Below, one piece after another: positions 1 through 7,690 of a stretch of DNA of 64,000 bases. The position numbers and the translations under genes were made by a program. The notes under the pieces were generated by a model, which worked only from the letters and a program-made list of their open reading frames with translations, was not told where the DNA came from and ran no database searches. Origin of the DNA: Aeromicrobium massiliense JC14 (GTDB lineage: Bacteria > Actinomycetota > Actinomycetes > Propionibacteriales > Nocardioidaceae). Numbering within the stretch: the first letter of the stretch is position 1; each line of letters opens with the position of its first letter. The stretch is from NCBI RefSeq assembly GCF_000312105.1, contig NZ_HE978636.1, forward strand, positions 692,841 through 756,840, read 5' to 3'.

Positions 1-1
1 G

Positions 2-589
2 GGGCAGCCTGCCGCCGAGGCCGAGCCGGCGGCCGCCCCGGCGCCGCTCGCGCCGGTCGCGCGCGTCGAGGCCCCGGCCGGTCTCGCCGCGCTGGCCCCG
101 GTCACCGCTCCGGTGGCGACCACCGCGGTCGCGCCGACCGCCCCGGTCACGCCGGCGGCGATCGTCGACCAGATCGCGCCGCACGTCACCAGCCTGGCCG
201 AGTCCGGCCCGGGCGTGCACCGGCTGAGCCTGACCCTCGACCCGGCCGAGCTCGGCCAGGTGCGGGTCGTGCTGGTGCAGCGCCACGACGAGATGCACGT
301 CGTGCTGAGCGCGTCCGAGGGTGCCCGTGCGGCGCTCCAGCAGGGCAGCCCCGAGCTGCGCCGCCTGCTGGAGGCGGTCGGCCTGCCCGAGGCCCGGGTC
401 ACGATCACCGACTCCGGCTCCGGCGGCGCCACCGACCAGCGCGGCGGCCAGACCAGCGGCGACAGCCTGCGCGAGCAGGCTCCGCGGAGCTTCGCCCCGG
501 CGCCGGGCGCCGCGGTGCGCAGCGACGCCGTCCCCACCCGTACCCCGGTCATGGCGGCGGCCTCCGCCGGCCTCGACCTGTCCATCTGA
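2..589 (+). CDS. fliK: Flagellar hook-length control protein FliK, C-terminal part (5' end outside window)
   Basis: The reading frame is open from the window edge to TGA at 587-589, so the start lies upstream. The visible part begins with an Ala/Pro-rich linker. It continues with a FliK C-terminal (Flg_hook) domain, recognisable from the stretch around HRLSLTLDPAELGQVRVVL and the following LRRLLEAVGL helix, and ends in a Gly/Ser-rich tail. FliK is the secreted ruler that measures hook length and switches the export gate through FlhB. It is followed after 15 nt by flgD, as usual for flagellar operons. The identification of the domain is firm; total length is unknown. Confidence 0.85.
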   Translation, partial: GQPAAEAEPAAAPAPLAPVARVEAPAGLAALAPVTAPVATTAVAPTAPVTPAAIVDQIAPHVTSLAESGPGVHRLSLTLDPAELGQVRVVLVQRHDEMHVVLSASEGARAALQQGSPELRRLLEAVGLPEARVTITDSGSGGATDQRGGQTSGDSLREQAPRSFAPAPGAAVRSDAVPTRTPVMAAASAGLDLSI

Positions 590-604
590 CGAGGAAGGAC
601 CCCC

Positions 605-1084
605 ATGCCCGTCAACTCCGTCGTCCCGGTCGACGCCTCCACCGGTCGGTGGACGAACACCGCCAACGGCTCCAGCGTCGGTGAGCAGTCGTCGACCGCC
701 AACGACAAGAGCATGTTCCTGAACCTGCTGGTCACCCAGCTGCGCTACCAGGACCCCATGAACCCCACGGACTCCTCGGAGTTCATGGCCCAGACCGCCC
801 AGTTCCAGTCGCTGGAGGTCATGCAGGACGTGGCCAGCCAGCTGTCGGCGCTGCAGTCGTCGCAGATGGCCTTCGGCGCCAGCAGCCTGGTCGGCCGCAC
901 GGTCAGCTACGCCGACCCCGCCGACCCCAAGAAGACCCTCACCGGCACCGTCAACGGTGTCAGCTTCGAGGCGACCGGACCCGTCCTGGACGTGGCCGGC
1001 ACCAAGGTCCCGATGCTCAACGTCGTCTCGGTGACCGACGGCTCCACCCCCACCCCGCCCACGACCCCCGGCACCTCCGCCTGA
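605..1084 (+). CDS. flgD: Flagellar hook assembly scaffold FlgD
   Basis: 159 aa. FlgD caps the growing hook and helps FlgE subunits polymerise outside the cell. The N-terminal half carries the family signature: residues about 35-80 contain FLNLLVTQLRYQDPMNP followed by SSEFMAQTAQFQSLEVMQ. The C-terminal half is short, so the Ig-like/tudor part of longer FlgD proteins is reduced or absent, which is common in Gram-positive bacteria. The start ATG at 605 follows a GAGGAAGGA ribosome binding site. It sits between fliK and flgE with 15-18 nt gaps and is surely in the same transcript. Confidence 0.93.
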   Translation: MPVNSVVPVDASTGRWTNTANGSSVGEQSSTANDKSMFLNLLVTQLRYQDPMNPTDSSEFMAQTAQFQSLEVMQDVASQLSALQSSQMAFGASSLVGRTVSYADPADPKKTLTGTVNGVSFEATGPVLDVAGTKVPMLNVVSVTDGSTPTPPTTPGTSA

Positions 1085-1102
1085 CCTCCCAAGGAGAACA
1101 CC

Positions 1103-1951
1103 ATGCTTCGCTCCCTCTTCGCCGGCATCAGCGGCCTGCGCGTCAACCAGACCATGCTCGACGTGACCGGCAACAACATCGCCAACGCCAACACGACGGG
1201 CTTCAAGTCCAGCACCACCGTCTTCTCGGACACGCTGAGCCAGATGCTCACCGCGGCGTCGGCCGAGAACGCCGGCCGTGGCGGCACGAACCCGATCCAG
1301 ATCGGCCTGGGCGTCCAGGTCGCCGCGACCAACGCCAACTTCGGCCAGGGCTCGGCGCAGGTCACCAACGTCCCGACCGACCTCATGCTCAGCGGCGACG
1401 GCTTCTTCGTCGTCCGTGACGGCGCCGAGAACGTCTACACCCGCGCCGGCGCGTTCACCTTCGACGAGCAGGGCTCGCTGGTCAGCCCGACCGGCATGCG
1501 CGTCCAGGGCTACGAGATCGCCGCCGACGGCACCCGGGGCGCCGACCTCGAGGACGTCACGCTCGACTTCACCCACCTCGGCCTGCCGGCCGGCACGACG
1601 CTGAAGTCGTACAACATCGGCTCGGACGGCAAGGTCCGCGGCGTGTTCTCCGACGGCTCGCAGCACGACATCGCGCAGATCGCCGTGGCCGACTTCGTCA
1701 ACCCGATGGGCCTGGAGAAGGTCGGCGACACCGCCTTCCGCGAGTCGGCCAACTCCGGCCCGGCGCAGGTCGGCATCGCCGGCGAGGGCACGCGCGGCCA
1801 GATCCGCTCCGGCGCCCTGGAGATGTCGAACGTCGACCTCTCCCAGGAGTTCACCAACCTGATCCTCGCCCAGCGTGGCTTCCAGGCCAGCTCGCGCGTC
1901 ATCACGACGTCGGACCAGGTGCTCGAGGAGCTCGTCAACATCAAGCGCTGA
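1103..1951 (+). CDS. flgE: Flagellar hook protein FlgE (hook/rod family)
   Basis: 282 aa. The N-terminus (LFAGISGLRVNQTMLDVTGNNIANANTTGFK) is the flg_bb_rod domain, and the C-terminus (VDLSQEFTNLILAQRGFQASSRVITTSDQVLEELVNIKR) is the flg_bbr_C domain. Both form the D0/D1 core coiled coils. The middle carries the FlgE/F/G-type D1 motif (DLMLSGDGFFVV, YTRAGAF). It has a good AAGGAG site before ATG 1103. Position directly after flgD argues for the hook protein rather than the rod protein FlgG, but at 282 aa it is short for FlgE (often around 400 aa) and close to FlgG length. It would lack most of the outer hook domain. Confidence 0.85.
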   Translation: MLRSLFAGISGLRVNQTMLDVTGNNIANANTTGFKSSTTVFSDTLSQMLTAASAENAGRGGTNPIQIGLGVQVAATNANFGQGSAQVTNVPTDLMLSGDGFFVVRDGAENVYTRAGAFTFDEQGSLVSPTGMRVQGYEIAADGTRGADLEDVTLDFTHLGLPAGTTLKSYNIGSDGKVRGVFSDGSQHDIAQIAVADFVNPMGLEKVGDTAFRESANSGPAQVGIAGEGTRGQIRSGALEMSNVDLSQEFTNLILAQRGFQASSRVITTSDQVLEELVNIKR

Positions 1952-1992
1952 CGTCCGTCCGCGCACCGTCGGCCATCGCGACACGCGAACCG

Positions 1993-2020
1993 CTCAGGTT
2001 CCGCTCGTGGTGGCCGATGG
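1993..2020 (+). promoter_or_regulatory. Putative flagellar sigma factor (FliA-type) promoter for flbD-motAB-fliL
   Basis: CTCA at 1993-1996, a 16-nt spacer, then GCCGATGG at 2013-2020, in the 123-nt gap between flgE and flbD. The same element with the same spacing precedes fliM, flhA and the chemoreceptor gene. The -10 half matches the sigma-28 consensus GCCGATAA. A start near 2027 would give a leader of about 48 nt. Confidence 0.6.
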
Positions 2021-2074
2021 TGCTGTATGCGGCCACGGACGGCTGTGCTGGAACTCGCCAAGGACTGGTGGAAC

Positions 2075-2362
2075 ATGATCACGCTCACGCGCCTCTCAGG
2101 CACGACCTTCATCCTGAACTGCGACCTCATCGAGAGGATCGACCGTTCGGGCGACACGGTCGTGACGCTGGTCGACGGCAAGAAGTACGTGGTCTCCGAG
2201 ACGCCCGCCGAGGTCGTCGGGCTCGTCGCCCACTACCGCAGCGAGCTCTACTCCGGCCGGCACCTGCTCGGCCCCGAGACCCACACCCCCACCTCCTCCG
2301 GGCGCGGCTCCGTGGTGACCCTCCCGCGCCGTGGACACGACCTGGACGACGAGGAGCTCTGA
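2075..2362 (+). CDS. flbD: FlbD family flagellar protein
   Basis: 95 aa. The first 65 residues (MITLTRLSGTTFILN, then DLIERIDRSGDTVVTLVDGKKYVV and EVVGLVAHYRSEL) match the small FlbD family found beside motAB in Gram-positive and spirochaete flagellar operons. Its precise role is not established. The C-terminal 30 residues are polar, and the protein ends EDEEL-like. I chose ATG 2075 because the family starts at MI-LTRL and AAGGA lies 10 nt upstream; a longer frame from 2027 would add unrelated residues. It is followed after 1 nt by motA. Confidence 0.85.
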   Translation: MITLTRLSGTTFILNCDLIERIDRSGDTVVTLVDGKKYVVSETPAEVVGLVAHYRSELYSGRHLLGPETHTPTSSGRGSVVTLPRRGHDLDDEEL

Positions 2363-2363
2363 C

Positions 2364-3143
2364 ATGGATCCCATCACCCTGATCGGCGTCGGCACGACGT
2401 TCGTGCTCGTGGTGCTGTTCACCGTCATGGAGGGCGGCGACCCCACCAGCGTCCTGCTCCCCGCCCCCCTGCTGCTGGTCTTCGGCGTCACCATCGTGGT
2501 GTGCCTGGCCGGCGGCACCATGGGCGACGCGAAGCGCATCATCCCGTCCATGAAGGAGGCCTTCCTCGGCAAGCCCGCGAAGGCCGCCGACGTCGTGCCG
2601 ACCGTCGTGTCGCTGGCCGAGAAGGCCCGCCGCGAGGGCATGCTCGCCCTGGAGGACGAGCTGGCCAAGATCGACGACCCCTTCCTGGTCCGCGGCGTCA
2701 CGATGGCCGTCGACGGCACGGACCCCGCCGAGCTGCGCGAGATCCTCGAGGGCGAGGTCAACGCCAAGGAGGAGGAGGTCAAGCACTCGGCCAAGTTCTT
2801 CAACGACGCCGGCGCCTACGCCCCCACCATCGGCATCGTCGGCACCGTGCTCGGCCTGGTGCACGTCATGGAGAACCTCGGCACCCCCGAGGAGCTCGGC
2901 CACCTGATCGCCGCCGCGTTCGTCGCCACCCTGTGGGGCGTCCTGTCGGCCAACGCCATCTGGCTCCCGCTGGGCAGCCGGATCAAGCGCCTGGGCCAGC
3001 TCGAGGTCGCCCGCATGGAGCTGGTCATCGAGGGCGTCGCCGCGATCCAGTCCGGCTCGAACCCGCGCCTGGTCGCCCAGAAGCTCGAGTCCCTGCTGCC
3101 GGTCGCCGACCGTCCGAGCAACAGCGACAAGAAGGCGGCCTGA
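2364..3143 (+). CDS. motA: Flagellar motor stator protein MotA
   Basis: 259 aa, the usual length. MotA is the membrane part of the stator that couples ion flow to torque on FliG. Visible features are an N-terminal membrane pair (about residues 1-55, with the family's early Gly-rich ends), a long cytoplasmic segment with charged residues, and the conserved APTIGIVGTVLGLVHVMENL segment (about 152-171) plus a last membrane helix around LIAAAFVATLWGVLSANAIWLP. ATG 2364 lies 1 nt after the flbD stop. It is followed by motB after 3 nt, so the two are translated together. Confidence 0.95.
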   Translation: MDPITLIGVGTTFVLVVLFTVMEGGDPTSVLLPAPLLLVFGVTIVVCLAGGTMGDAKRIIPSMKEAFLGKPAKAADVVPTVVSLAEKARREGMLALEDELAKIDDPFLVRGVTMAVDGTDPAELREILEGEVNAKEEEVKHSAKFFNDAGAYAPTIGIVGTVLGLVHVMENLGTPEELGHLIAAAFVATLWGVLSANAIWLPLGSRIKRLGQLEVARMELVIEGVAAIQSGSNPRLVAQKLESLLPVADRPSNSDKKAA

Positions 3144-3146
3144 CCC

Positions 3147-4040
3147 GTGGCGCGCAAGAAGCAGGAGGAGGAGCACGTCAACCACGAGCGGTGGATGGTC
3201 ACGTACGCGGACATGCTCACCCTGCTCTTCGTGCTCTTCGTGGTGCTGTACGCCATGAGCCAGGTCGACGAGGCCAAGTACGCCGCCCTCAAGGAGGGCC
3301 TCAGCGAGGGCTTCGGCATGACCGCGGTCATGCAGGGCTCGGACGGCGCGATGCAGGCCAGCTCGATCCAGGAGGAGCCGCAGGCCAAGGCCGACGACAG
3401 CTCCGAGCAGTTCGGCGGCGTCGACCCCGAGGTGCAGCAGAAGATCGACGAGGCGGTCAGCGCCCACGACCGGTCCCAGCTGCAGCACCAGTACGCCGAG
3501 GCCCAGGCCGAGGCGCAGGACCTGACGCAGGTGTGGCGCGAGATCAGCTCGGCGCTTCAGGCCAAGGGCCTGCAGGAGGACGTGCAGGCGGTGCTCGACG
3601 AGCGCGGCCTGGTGATCAGCCTGGTCTCCAAGCACATCGTCTTCGAGCCGAACCTGGCGACGCTGTCCAGCCGCGGCCGCGAGGTCGTCGACACCATGGC
3701 CCCGGTGCTGCGTCGTATCCAGGCGCCGCTGGAGATCTCCGGCCACACCAACCAGGTCGACGTGAAGCCCAAGTTCTACGACACCGACTGGGACCTGTCG
3801 TCGGCGCGCGCCATCACGGTGCTGCGCTACCTGCACGAGTCCCGCAAGGTGCCCCAGGAGCGGCTGCGCCTCTCGGCCTTCGGCCACGAGAAGCCGCTCG
3901 TCGACCCCGCCAAGAAGGGGTCCCAGGACGTCAACAAGCGCGTCGACATCGTCGTGCTGTCGTCGCTCGCCGCCGAGAGCAGGCAGCTGCTCGGCACCAA
4001 CCCGCTCACGTCGCTGAGCCCTGAAGGAGAGAACTCATGA
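3147..4040 (+). CDS. motB: Flagellar motor stator protein MotB
   Basis: 297 aa, GTG start. The N-terminus has the MotB plug/transmembrane signature RWMVTYADMLTLLFVLFVVL, with Asp22 as the expected ion-carrying residue. A plug and linker follow. The C-terminal OmpA-like peptidoglycan-binding domain (about residues 150-280) contains EISGHTNQV, WDLSSARAITVLRYL and NKRVDIVV. MotB anchors the stator in the cell wall. Its stop overlaps the fliL start (ATGA at 4037-4040). The presence of Asp22 alone does not decide proton versus sodium coupling. Confidence 0.95.
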   Translation: MARKKQEEEHVNHERWMVTYADMLTLLFVLFVVLYAMSQVDEAKYAALKEGLSEGFGMTAVMQGSDGAMQASSIQEEPQAKADDSSEQFGGVDPEVQQKIDEAVSAHDRSQLQHQYAEAQAEAQDLTQVWREISSALQAKGLQEDVQAVLDERGLVISLVSKHIVFEPNLATLSSRGREVVDTMAPVLRRIQAPLEISGHTNQVDVKPKFYDTDWDLSSARAITVLRYLHESRKVPQERLRLSAFGHEKPLVDPAKKGSQDVNKRVDIVVLSSLAAESRQLLGTNPLTSLSPEGENS

Positions 4041-4477
4041 CCGTCTCGCAGATGCCCGTCGAGGAGGGCGCGGAGAAGAAGGGCGGCAAGAAGAAGCTGC
4101 TCATGATCCTGGTGCTCGTCGTCGCGCTCGCCGCGGCCGGCTGGTTCTTCTTCCTCAAGCCCGGTGGCGACGAGGCCGAGGCTGCGGAGGCGCCGGTGGC
4201 CGGCGAGGTCGTGCCGCTCGAGGCGACCCAGGTCAACCTGGCCGGCGGCCACTACCTGCGCATCGGCATCGCCCTGCAGCTCGTCGAGGGCGCCCACGAG
4301 CTCGACGGCTCGATGGCGATGGACTCGATGATCTCCACCTTCAGCAACCGCCAGCTCAACGAGGTCGTCAACGCCAAGTCCCGCGAGGCGCTGCGCAAGA
4401 AGCTGGTCGAGGTCGTCGACCACCGCTACCACGGCGAGGTCATGGACGTGTACTTCACCGAGTTCGTCACGCAGTAG
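4037..4477 (+). CDS. fliL: Flagellar basal-body-associated protein FliL
   Basis: 146 aa. A Lys-rich cytoplasmic start is followed by one transmembrane helix (LLMILVLVVALAAAGWFFFL, about residues 20-39). The periplasmic FliL domain has the typical HYLRIGIALQLV and ALRKKLVEVVDHRYHGEVMDVYFTEFVTQ ending. FliL surrounds or stabilises the stator. The start overlaps the motB stop by 4 nt. It is followed by a 46-nt gap holding a putative flagellar promoter. Confidence 0.92.
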   Translation: MTVSQMPVEEGAEKKGGKKKLLMILVLVVALAAAGWFFFLKPGGDEAEAAEAPVAGEVVPLEATQVNLAGGHYLRIGIALQLVEGAHELDGSMAMDSMISTFSNRQLNEVVNAKSREALRKKLVEVVDHRYHGEVMDVYFTEFVTQ

Positions 4478-4487
4478 AAAGTTTCAT

Positions 4488-4515
4488 CTCAGGTCCGGTG
4501 GAGGCCGGACGATAC
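4488..4515 (+). promoter_or_regulatory. Putative FliA-type promoter for fliM
   Basis: CTCA at 4488-4491, a 16-nt spacer and GACGATAC at 4508-4515. It has one mismatch in the -10 core compared with the three sister sites but identical spacing. Transcription would begin at about the fliM GTG (4524), making the fliM message nearly or fully leaderless. Confidence 0.5.
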
Positions 4516-4523
4516 GTGCTCAT

Positions 4524-5480
4524 GTGAAAACAGCGCAGCACGCAGACGGGCATGCCCGCACGCCGGCCGCCCGAGCGCGTCGTCGGGACCGGGCGGCGAC
4601 CGTCGTCCCGTACGACTTCAGCCGTCCCATCCAGCTCTCGCGTGAGCACACGCGCATGCTGCAGATCGCCTTCGACGGGTTCGCCCGCCAGGCGACGACG
4701 GTGTTCACGTCGGTGCTGCGCACCGTCTGCCAGGTCAACCTGATCGTCATCGAGCAGCGCAGCTACGCCGAGTACGTCGACGGCCTGGACGCGCTCACGC
4801 ACATGACCATCTTCTCGGCCGACCCGCTCCCGGGCCGCTGCGTCATGGAGATCCCGCTGGAGACCTCCATGGCGGCGGTCGACCACATGCTCGGCGGCCA
4901 CGGTCGCGGCGACCAGCCGCACCGCGCGCTCAGCGAGATCGAGAGCAACGTGATGTCGGGCCTCATCGACCGGCTGCTGGCCGAGATGCGGTACTCGATG
5001 TCCGGCCTGGTCGCGATCGACCCCGAGGTGCGCGCCACCGAGTACAGCCCGCAGTTCGCCCAGGTCGCCGGAGCCGGCGACGTCGTCGTGCTGCTGTCCT
5101 TCGAGCTCAAGATCGGCGACCGCGACAGCAGCCTGTCGCTGTGCATGCCGTTCAGCTCGATCCTGCCCCACCTCGTCGGGGCGTCCTCGCCGGCGCCGGC
5201 CTCGGACCGCGAGCGCGCCGAGCTGGCCCGGTCGGCCAAGACGCTGCGTCAGCAGTTCGACCAGGTGCCGGTCGACGTGCAGGTGCGCTTCCGGCCCACC
5301 GCGCTGACGCCCGAGGCCCTGCACGGCATCTCCGTCGGGGACGTCGTGCGGCTCAACCACCCGTCCTCGGCGCCGCTGGACGTCGTCGTCGACGGCACCA
5401 CCTTCGCCCACGCCACCCCCGGAGCCCGCGGCGCCCACCTCGCCGCGCTGATCGTCCCCACCCAGGAGAGCACGTCATGA
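4524..5480 (+). CDS. fliM: Flagellar motor switch protein FliM
   Basis: 318 aa, GTG start. FliM is the middle C-ring protein. After a basic stretch (ARARRRDR) comes the FliM core: VPYDFSRPIQLSREHTRMLQIAFDGFARQ (about 27-56), a CheC-like middle domain, and a C-terminal SpoA domain (about 250-310, with GDVVRLNHP). The usual N-terminal CheY-binding peptide (LSQxEIDALL type) is not visible, and the in-frame sequence upstream of the GTG does not contain it either. No ribosome binding site precedes the GTG, which fits a leaderless message from the promoter at 4488-4515. The stop overlaps the fliN ATG. Confidence 0.92.
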   Translation: MKTAQHADGHARTPAARARRRDRAATVVPYDFSRPIQLSREHTRMLQIAFDGFARQATTVFTSVLRTVCQVNLIVIEQRSYAEYVDGLDALTHMTIFSADPLPGRCVMEIPLETSMAAVDHMLGGHGRGDQPHRALSEIESNVMSGLIDRLLAEMRYSMSGLVAIDPEVRATEYSPQFAQVAGAGDVVVLLSFELKIGDRDSSLSLCMPFSSILPHLVGASSPAPASDRERAELARSAKTLRQQFDQVPVDVQVRFRPTALTPEALHGISVGDVVRLNHPSSAPLDVVVDGTTFAHATPGARGAHLAALIVPTQESTS

Positions 5481-6232
5481 CGGACATCGTCGAAACCCAG
5501 GTCACCGAGTCGGCGGCCGTCGCGGCCGCCGCGGCACTGCCGTCGGTCGACGCCCTCACCGCCGGTCCGGCCGAGCGTCCCTCGCCGGTCCTGGTGAGCG
5601 CCTTCGCCGCCGCGGTCGTCGCCGACCTGGGCGGTGCCGGCGGCCGCATCGGCCTGCTGGTCGCGCCCGGCCTCGTCGCCGCGCTGGCCGACACGCCCCT
5701 GGGCGAGCTCGACCTGACCGCGGTCGTGCAGCCCGCGATCGACGCCGCCGCCGAGCAGCTCGGCCGCTCGGCCGCCGGCGCCCGGGTCGTGGACCTCGGC
5801 GCGATCGACGCCGAGATGGGCGAGACCTACATCGCCTCGGTCATCGCCGACTCCGCGCCGGTCGCCGCCCTGCTGGTCTCGGACACCGCCGCCGCCCCGG
5901 CGCCGGTCGCCGCCCCCGAGGCCCCGTTCGTCGGCACCGCGCCGACGAGCACCCCCGCCGGCCTGGTCGACGGCCCGCGTCCCGCGCGCGGCATCGAGAT
6001 GCTGCACGGCGTCATCATGGACGTCACCGTCGAGCTCGGCCGCACGCAGATGAGCGTCCGCGACCTGCTCGCCCTGACGCCGGGCACCGTGCTCGAGCTC
6101 GACCGCGCCGCCGGCAGCCCGGCGGACCTGCTGGTCAACGGCCGGCTCATCGCCCGCGGCGAGGTCGTCGTCGTGGACGAGGACTTCGGCCTGCGCGTCA
6201 CCGAGATCCTCGACGACAACGCCGGAGCCTGA
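5477..6232 (+). CDS. fliN: Flagellar motor switch protein FliN with long N-terminal domain
   Basis: 251 aa. The last 80 residues are a classic SpoA/FliN domain (LHGVIMDVTVELGRTQMSVRDLLALTPGTVLELDR, then VNGRLIARGEVVVVDEDFGLRVTEI). The N-terminal 170 residues include a domain of about residues 35-135 (SAFAAAVVADLGG, GRIGLLVAPGLVAAL, and so on) followed by a Pro/Ala linker. Enteric FliN is about 137 aa, so this is a FliN/FliY-like layout in which the extra domain may be CheC-related; I cannot confirm that from motifs. The start ATG overlaps the fliM stop (ATGA). Confidence 0.9.
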   Translation: MTDIVETQVTESAAVAAAAALPSVDALTAGPAERPSPVLVSAFAAAVVADLGGAGGRIGLLVAPGLVAALADTPLGELDLTAVVQPAIDAAAEQLGRSAAGARVVDLGAIDAEMGETYIASVIADSAPVAALLVSDTAAAPAPVAAPEAPFVGTAPTSTPAGLVDGPRPARGIEMLHGVIMDVTVELGRTQMSVRDLLALTPGTVLELDRAAGSPADLLVNGRLIARGEVVVVDEDFGLRVTEILDDNAGA

Positions 6233-6234
6233 CC

Positions 6235-6639
6235 GTGGATCTCGGGGTCCTCGTGCGGCTCGTCCTGTCGCTCGCGCTGGTGGTCGGCCTGATGCTGCTC
6301 ATCGCGCGCTTCGTGGGCAAGCGCTACCAGAGCTCGGGCTCGGTGCTGGACGTCGTCCACCGCCAGCAGCTCTCGCGCGGGTCGTCGGTCGTCGTCGTCA
6401 CCACGGCCGGCCGCGGCCTCGTGCTGGGCGTCACCGACAACCAGGTCAGCCTGCTGGCCGAGGTGGACCCCGAGGACCTCGTGGTGCCCGAGCCGGACAT
6501 CGCGACCGTCGAGGTCGAGGACCCGGGCGCCGCGACCGGCGCCACCCCGGCCACCGCTCCCACGGGCTCGTTCGACGGCTCCGTGCTCTCCCCGCAGGCC
6601 TGGCGCCAGCTCGTCGACGGACTGAGGAAGCGCGCGTGA
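6235..6639 (+). CDS. fliO: Flagellar biosynthetic protein FliO
   Basis: 134 aa, GTG start. A single N-terminal membrane helix (VRLVLSLALVVGLMLLIARFV) is followed by the FliO/MopB cytoplasmic domain (VLDVVHRQQLSRGSSVVVVTTAGRGLVLGVTDNQVSLL). FliO helps assemble the FliP ring of the flagellar export gate. Between fliN (2-nt gap) and fliP (overlap), the canonical position. Confidence 0.9.
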   Translation: MDLGVLVRLVLSLALVVGLMLLIARFVGKRYQSSGSVLDVVHRQQLSRGSSVVVVTTAGRGLVLGVTDNQVSLLAEVDPEDLVVPEPDIATVEVEDPGAATGATPATAPTGSFDGSVLSPQAWRQLVDGLRKRA

Positions 6640-7406
6640 CCCGAGTCCTCCGCCGGCTGCTCTGGACGGCCGGCCTGTCCGTCCTGCCCGTGCTCGCCGC
6701 GGCGCCCGCCCACGCGGCCGGCCCGCGCGGCCCGCAGGGCCCCGGTGACGTCACCGTCGAGCTCGACGGCCTGACCAACGACCCCAGCACGTCGGTCGTC
6801 ACGATCATCGCGCTGACGCTCGTCTCGCTGCTGCCCGCGATCGTCCTGACCTGCACCGCCTTCACCAAGGTGCTGGTCGTGCTGGGCCTGACCCGCAACG
6901 CGCTGGGCCTGCAGCAGACGCCGCCCAACCAGGTGCTCGCCGGACTGGCGCTGTTCCTGAGCCTGTTCATCATGGCCCCGGTGCTGAGCGCCATCAACGA
7001 CGCCGGCATCCAGCCCTACATGAACGGCGACCTCAGCGCGACCGCCGCGTGGAACGCCGGCATCGAGCCGCTGCGGCAGTTCATGATCGCCCACACCGGC
7101 GACTCCGAGCTGCAGCTGCTGAGCAACGTGGCCGAGCGTGAGCTGCCCGACACCCGCGACGACGTGGCGCTGACGACGCTCATCCCGGCCTTCGTGCTGA
7201 GCGAGCTCAAGCAGGCCTTCATCATCGGCTTCGTCATCTTCATCCCGTTCCTGGTCATCGACGTCGTCGTCAGCGGCGCGCTCATGGCCCTGGGCATGAT
7301 GATGATGCCGCCCACGATCGTGTCGCTGCCGTTCAAGCTGCTGCTGTTCGTGCTCGTCGACGGCTGGGCCCTCATCGTGACCGCGCTCGTCTCGAGCTAC
7401 GGGTAA
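6636..7406 (+). CDS. fliP: Flagellar export gate protein FliP
   Basis: 256 aa, GTG start overlapping the fliO stop. It has a cleavable signal peptide (LLWTAGLSVLPVLAAAPAHA, about 6-25), then the FliP family core: TFTKVLVVL-like segment at TAFTKVLVVLGLTRNALGLQQTPPNQVLAGLALFLSLF, and the C-terminal VISGALMALGMMMMPP-type helix pair. FliP forms the core of the type III export channel together with FliQ and FliR. Confidence 0.96.
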   Translation: MTRVLRRLLWTAGLSVLPVLAAAPAHAAGPRGPQGPGDVTVELDGLTNDPSTSVVTIIALTLVSLLPAIVLTCTAFTKVLVVLGLTRNALGLQQTPPNQVLAGLALFLSLFIMAPVLSAINDAGIQPYMNGDLSATAAWNAGIEPLRQFMIAHTGDSELQLLSNVAERELPDTRDDVALTTLIPAFVLSELKQAFIIGFVIFIPFLVIDVVVSGALMALGMMMMPPTIVSLPFKLLLFVLVDGWALIVTALVSSYG

Positions 7407-7416
7407 GGGGGCCACC

Positions 7417-7686
7417 ATGACCGACACCCAGGTCCTGGAGATCGCGATGCACGCCATGGTCATCGCGCTCAAGCTCTCCGCGCCGATCCTCGTCACCAGC
7501 CTCGCCATCGGCTTCCTGGTCTCGCTGTTCCAGTCGATGACCCAGATCCAGGAGTTCACGCTCGCCTTCGTGCCGAAGCTCATCGGCGTCGGCGTCGTGC
7601 TCATGGTCTCGGGCAACTGGATGCTGCACGAGCTGCAGAACTTCACGGTCGGCCTGTTCGACATGCTGCCGAGCCTGCTCGGGTGA
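7417..7686 (+). CDS. fliQ: Flagellar export gate protein FliQ
   Basis: 89 aa, the standard length. Two hydrophobic helices (about 16-40 and 50-75) flank the family motif SLFQSMTQIQEFTLAFVPKLIGV. FliQ lines the export gate with FliP and FliR. GGGGGC-type purine run lies just before ATG 7417. It is followed after 4 nt by fliR. Confidence 0.95.
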   Translation: MTDTQVLEIAMHAMVIALKLSAPILVTSLAIGFLVSLFQSMTQIQEFTLAFVPKLIGVGVVLMVSGNWMLHELQNFTVGLFDMLPSLLG

Positions 7687-7690
7687 CCGC

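Noticed and set aside
2127-3887. Very long open frames antisense to real genes (for example minus 2127-3887, plus 15141-17027, plus 17947-19701, minus 41957-45637).
   Set aside because: They mirror highly G/C-rich third codon positions of the opposite genes, have low-complexity Arg/Gly/Ala/His composition, and match no family.
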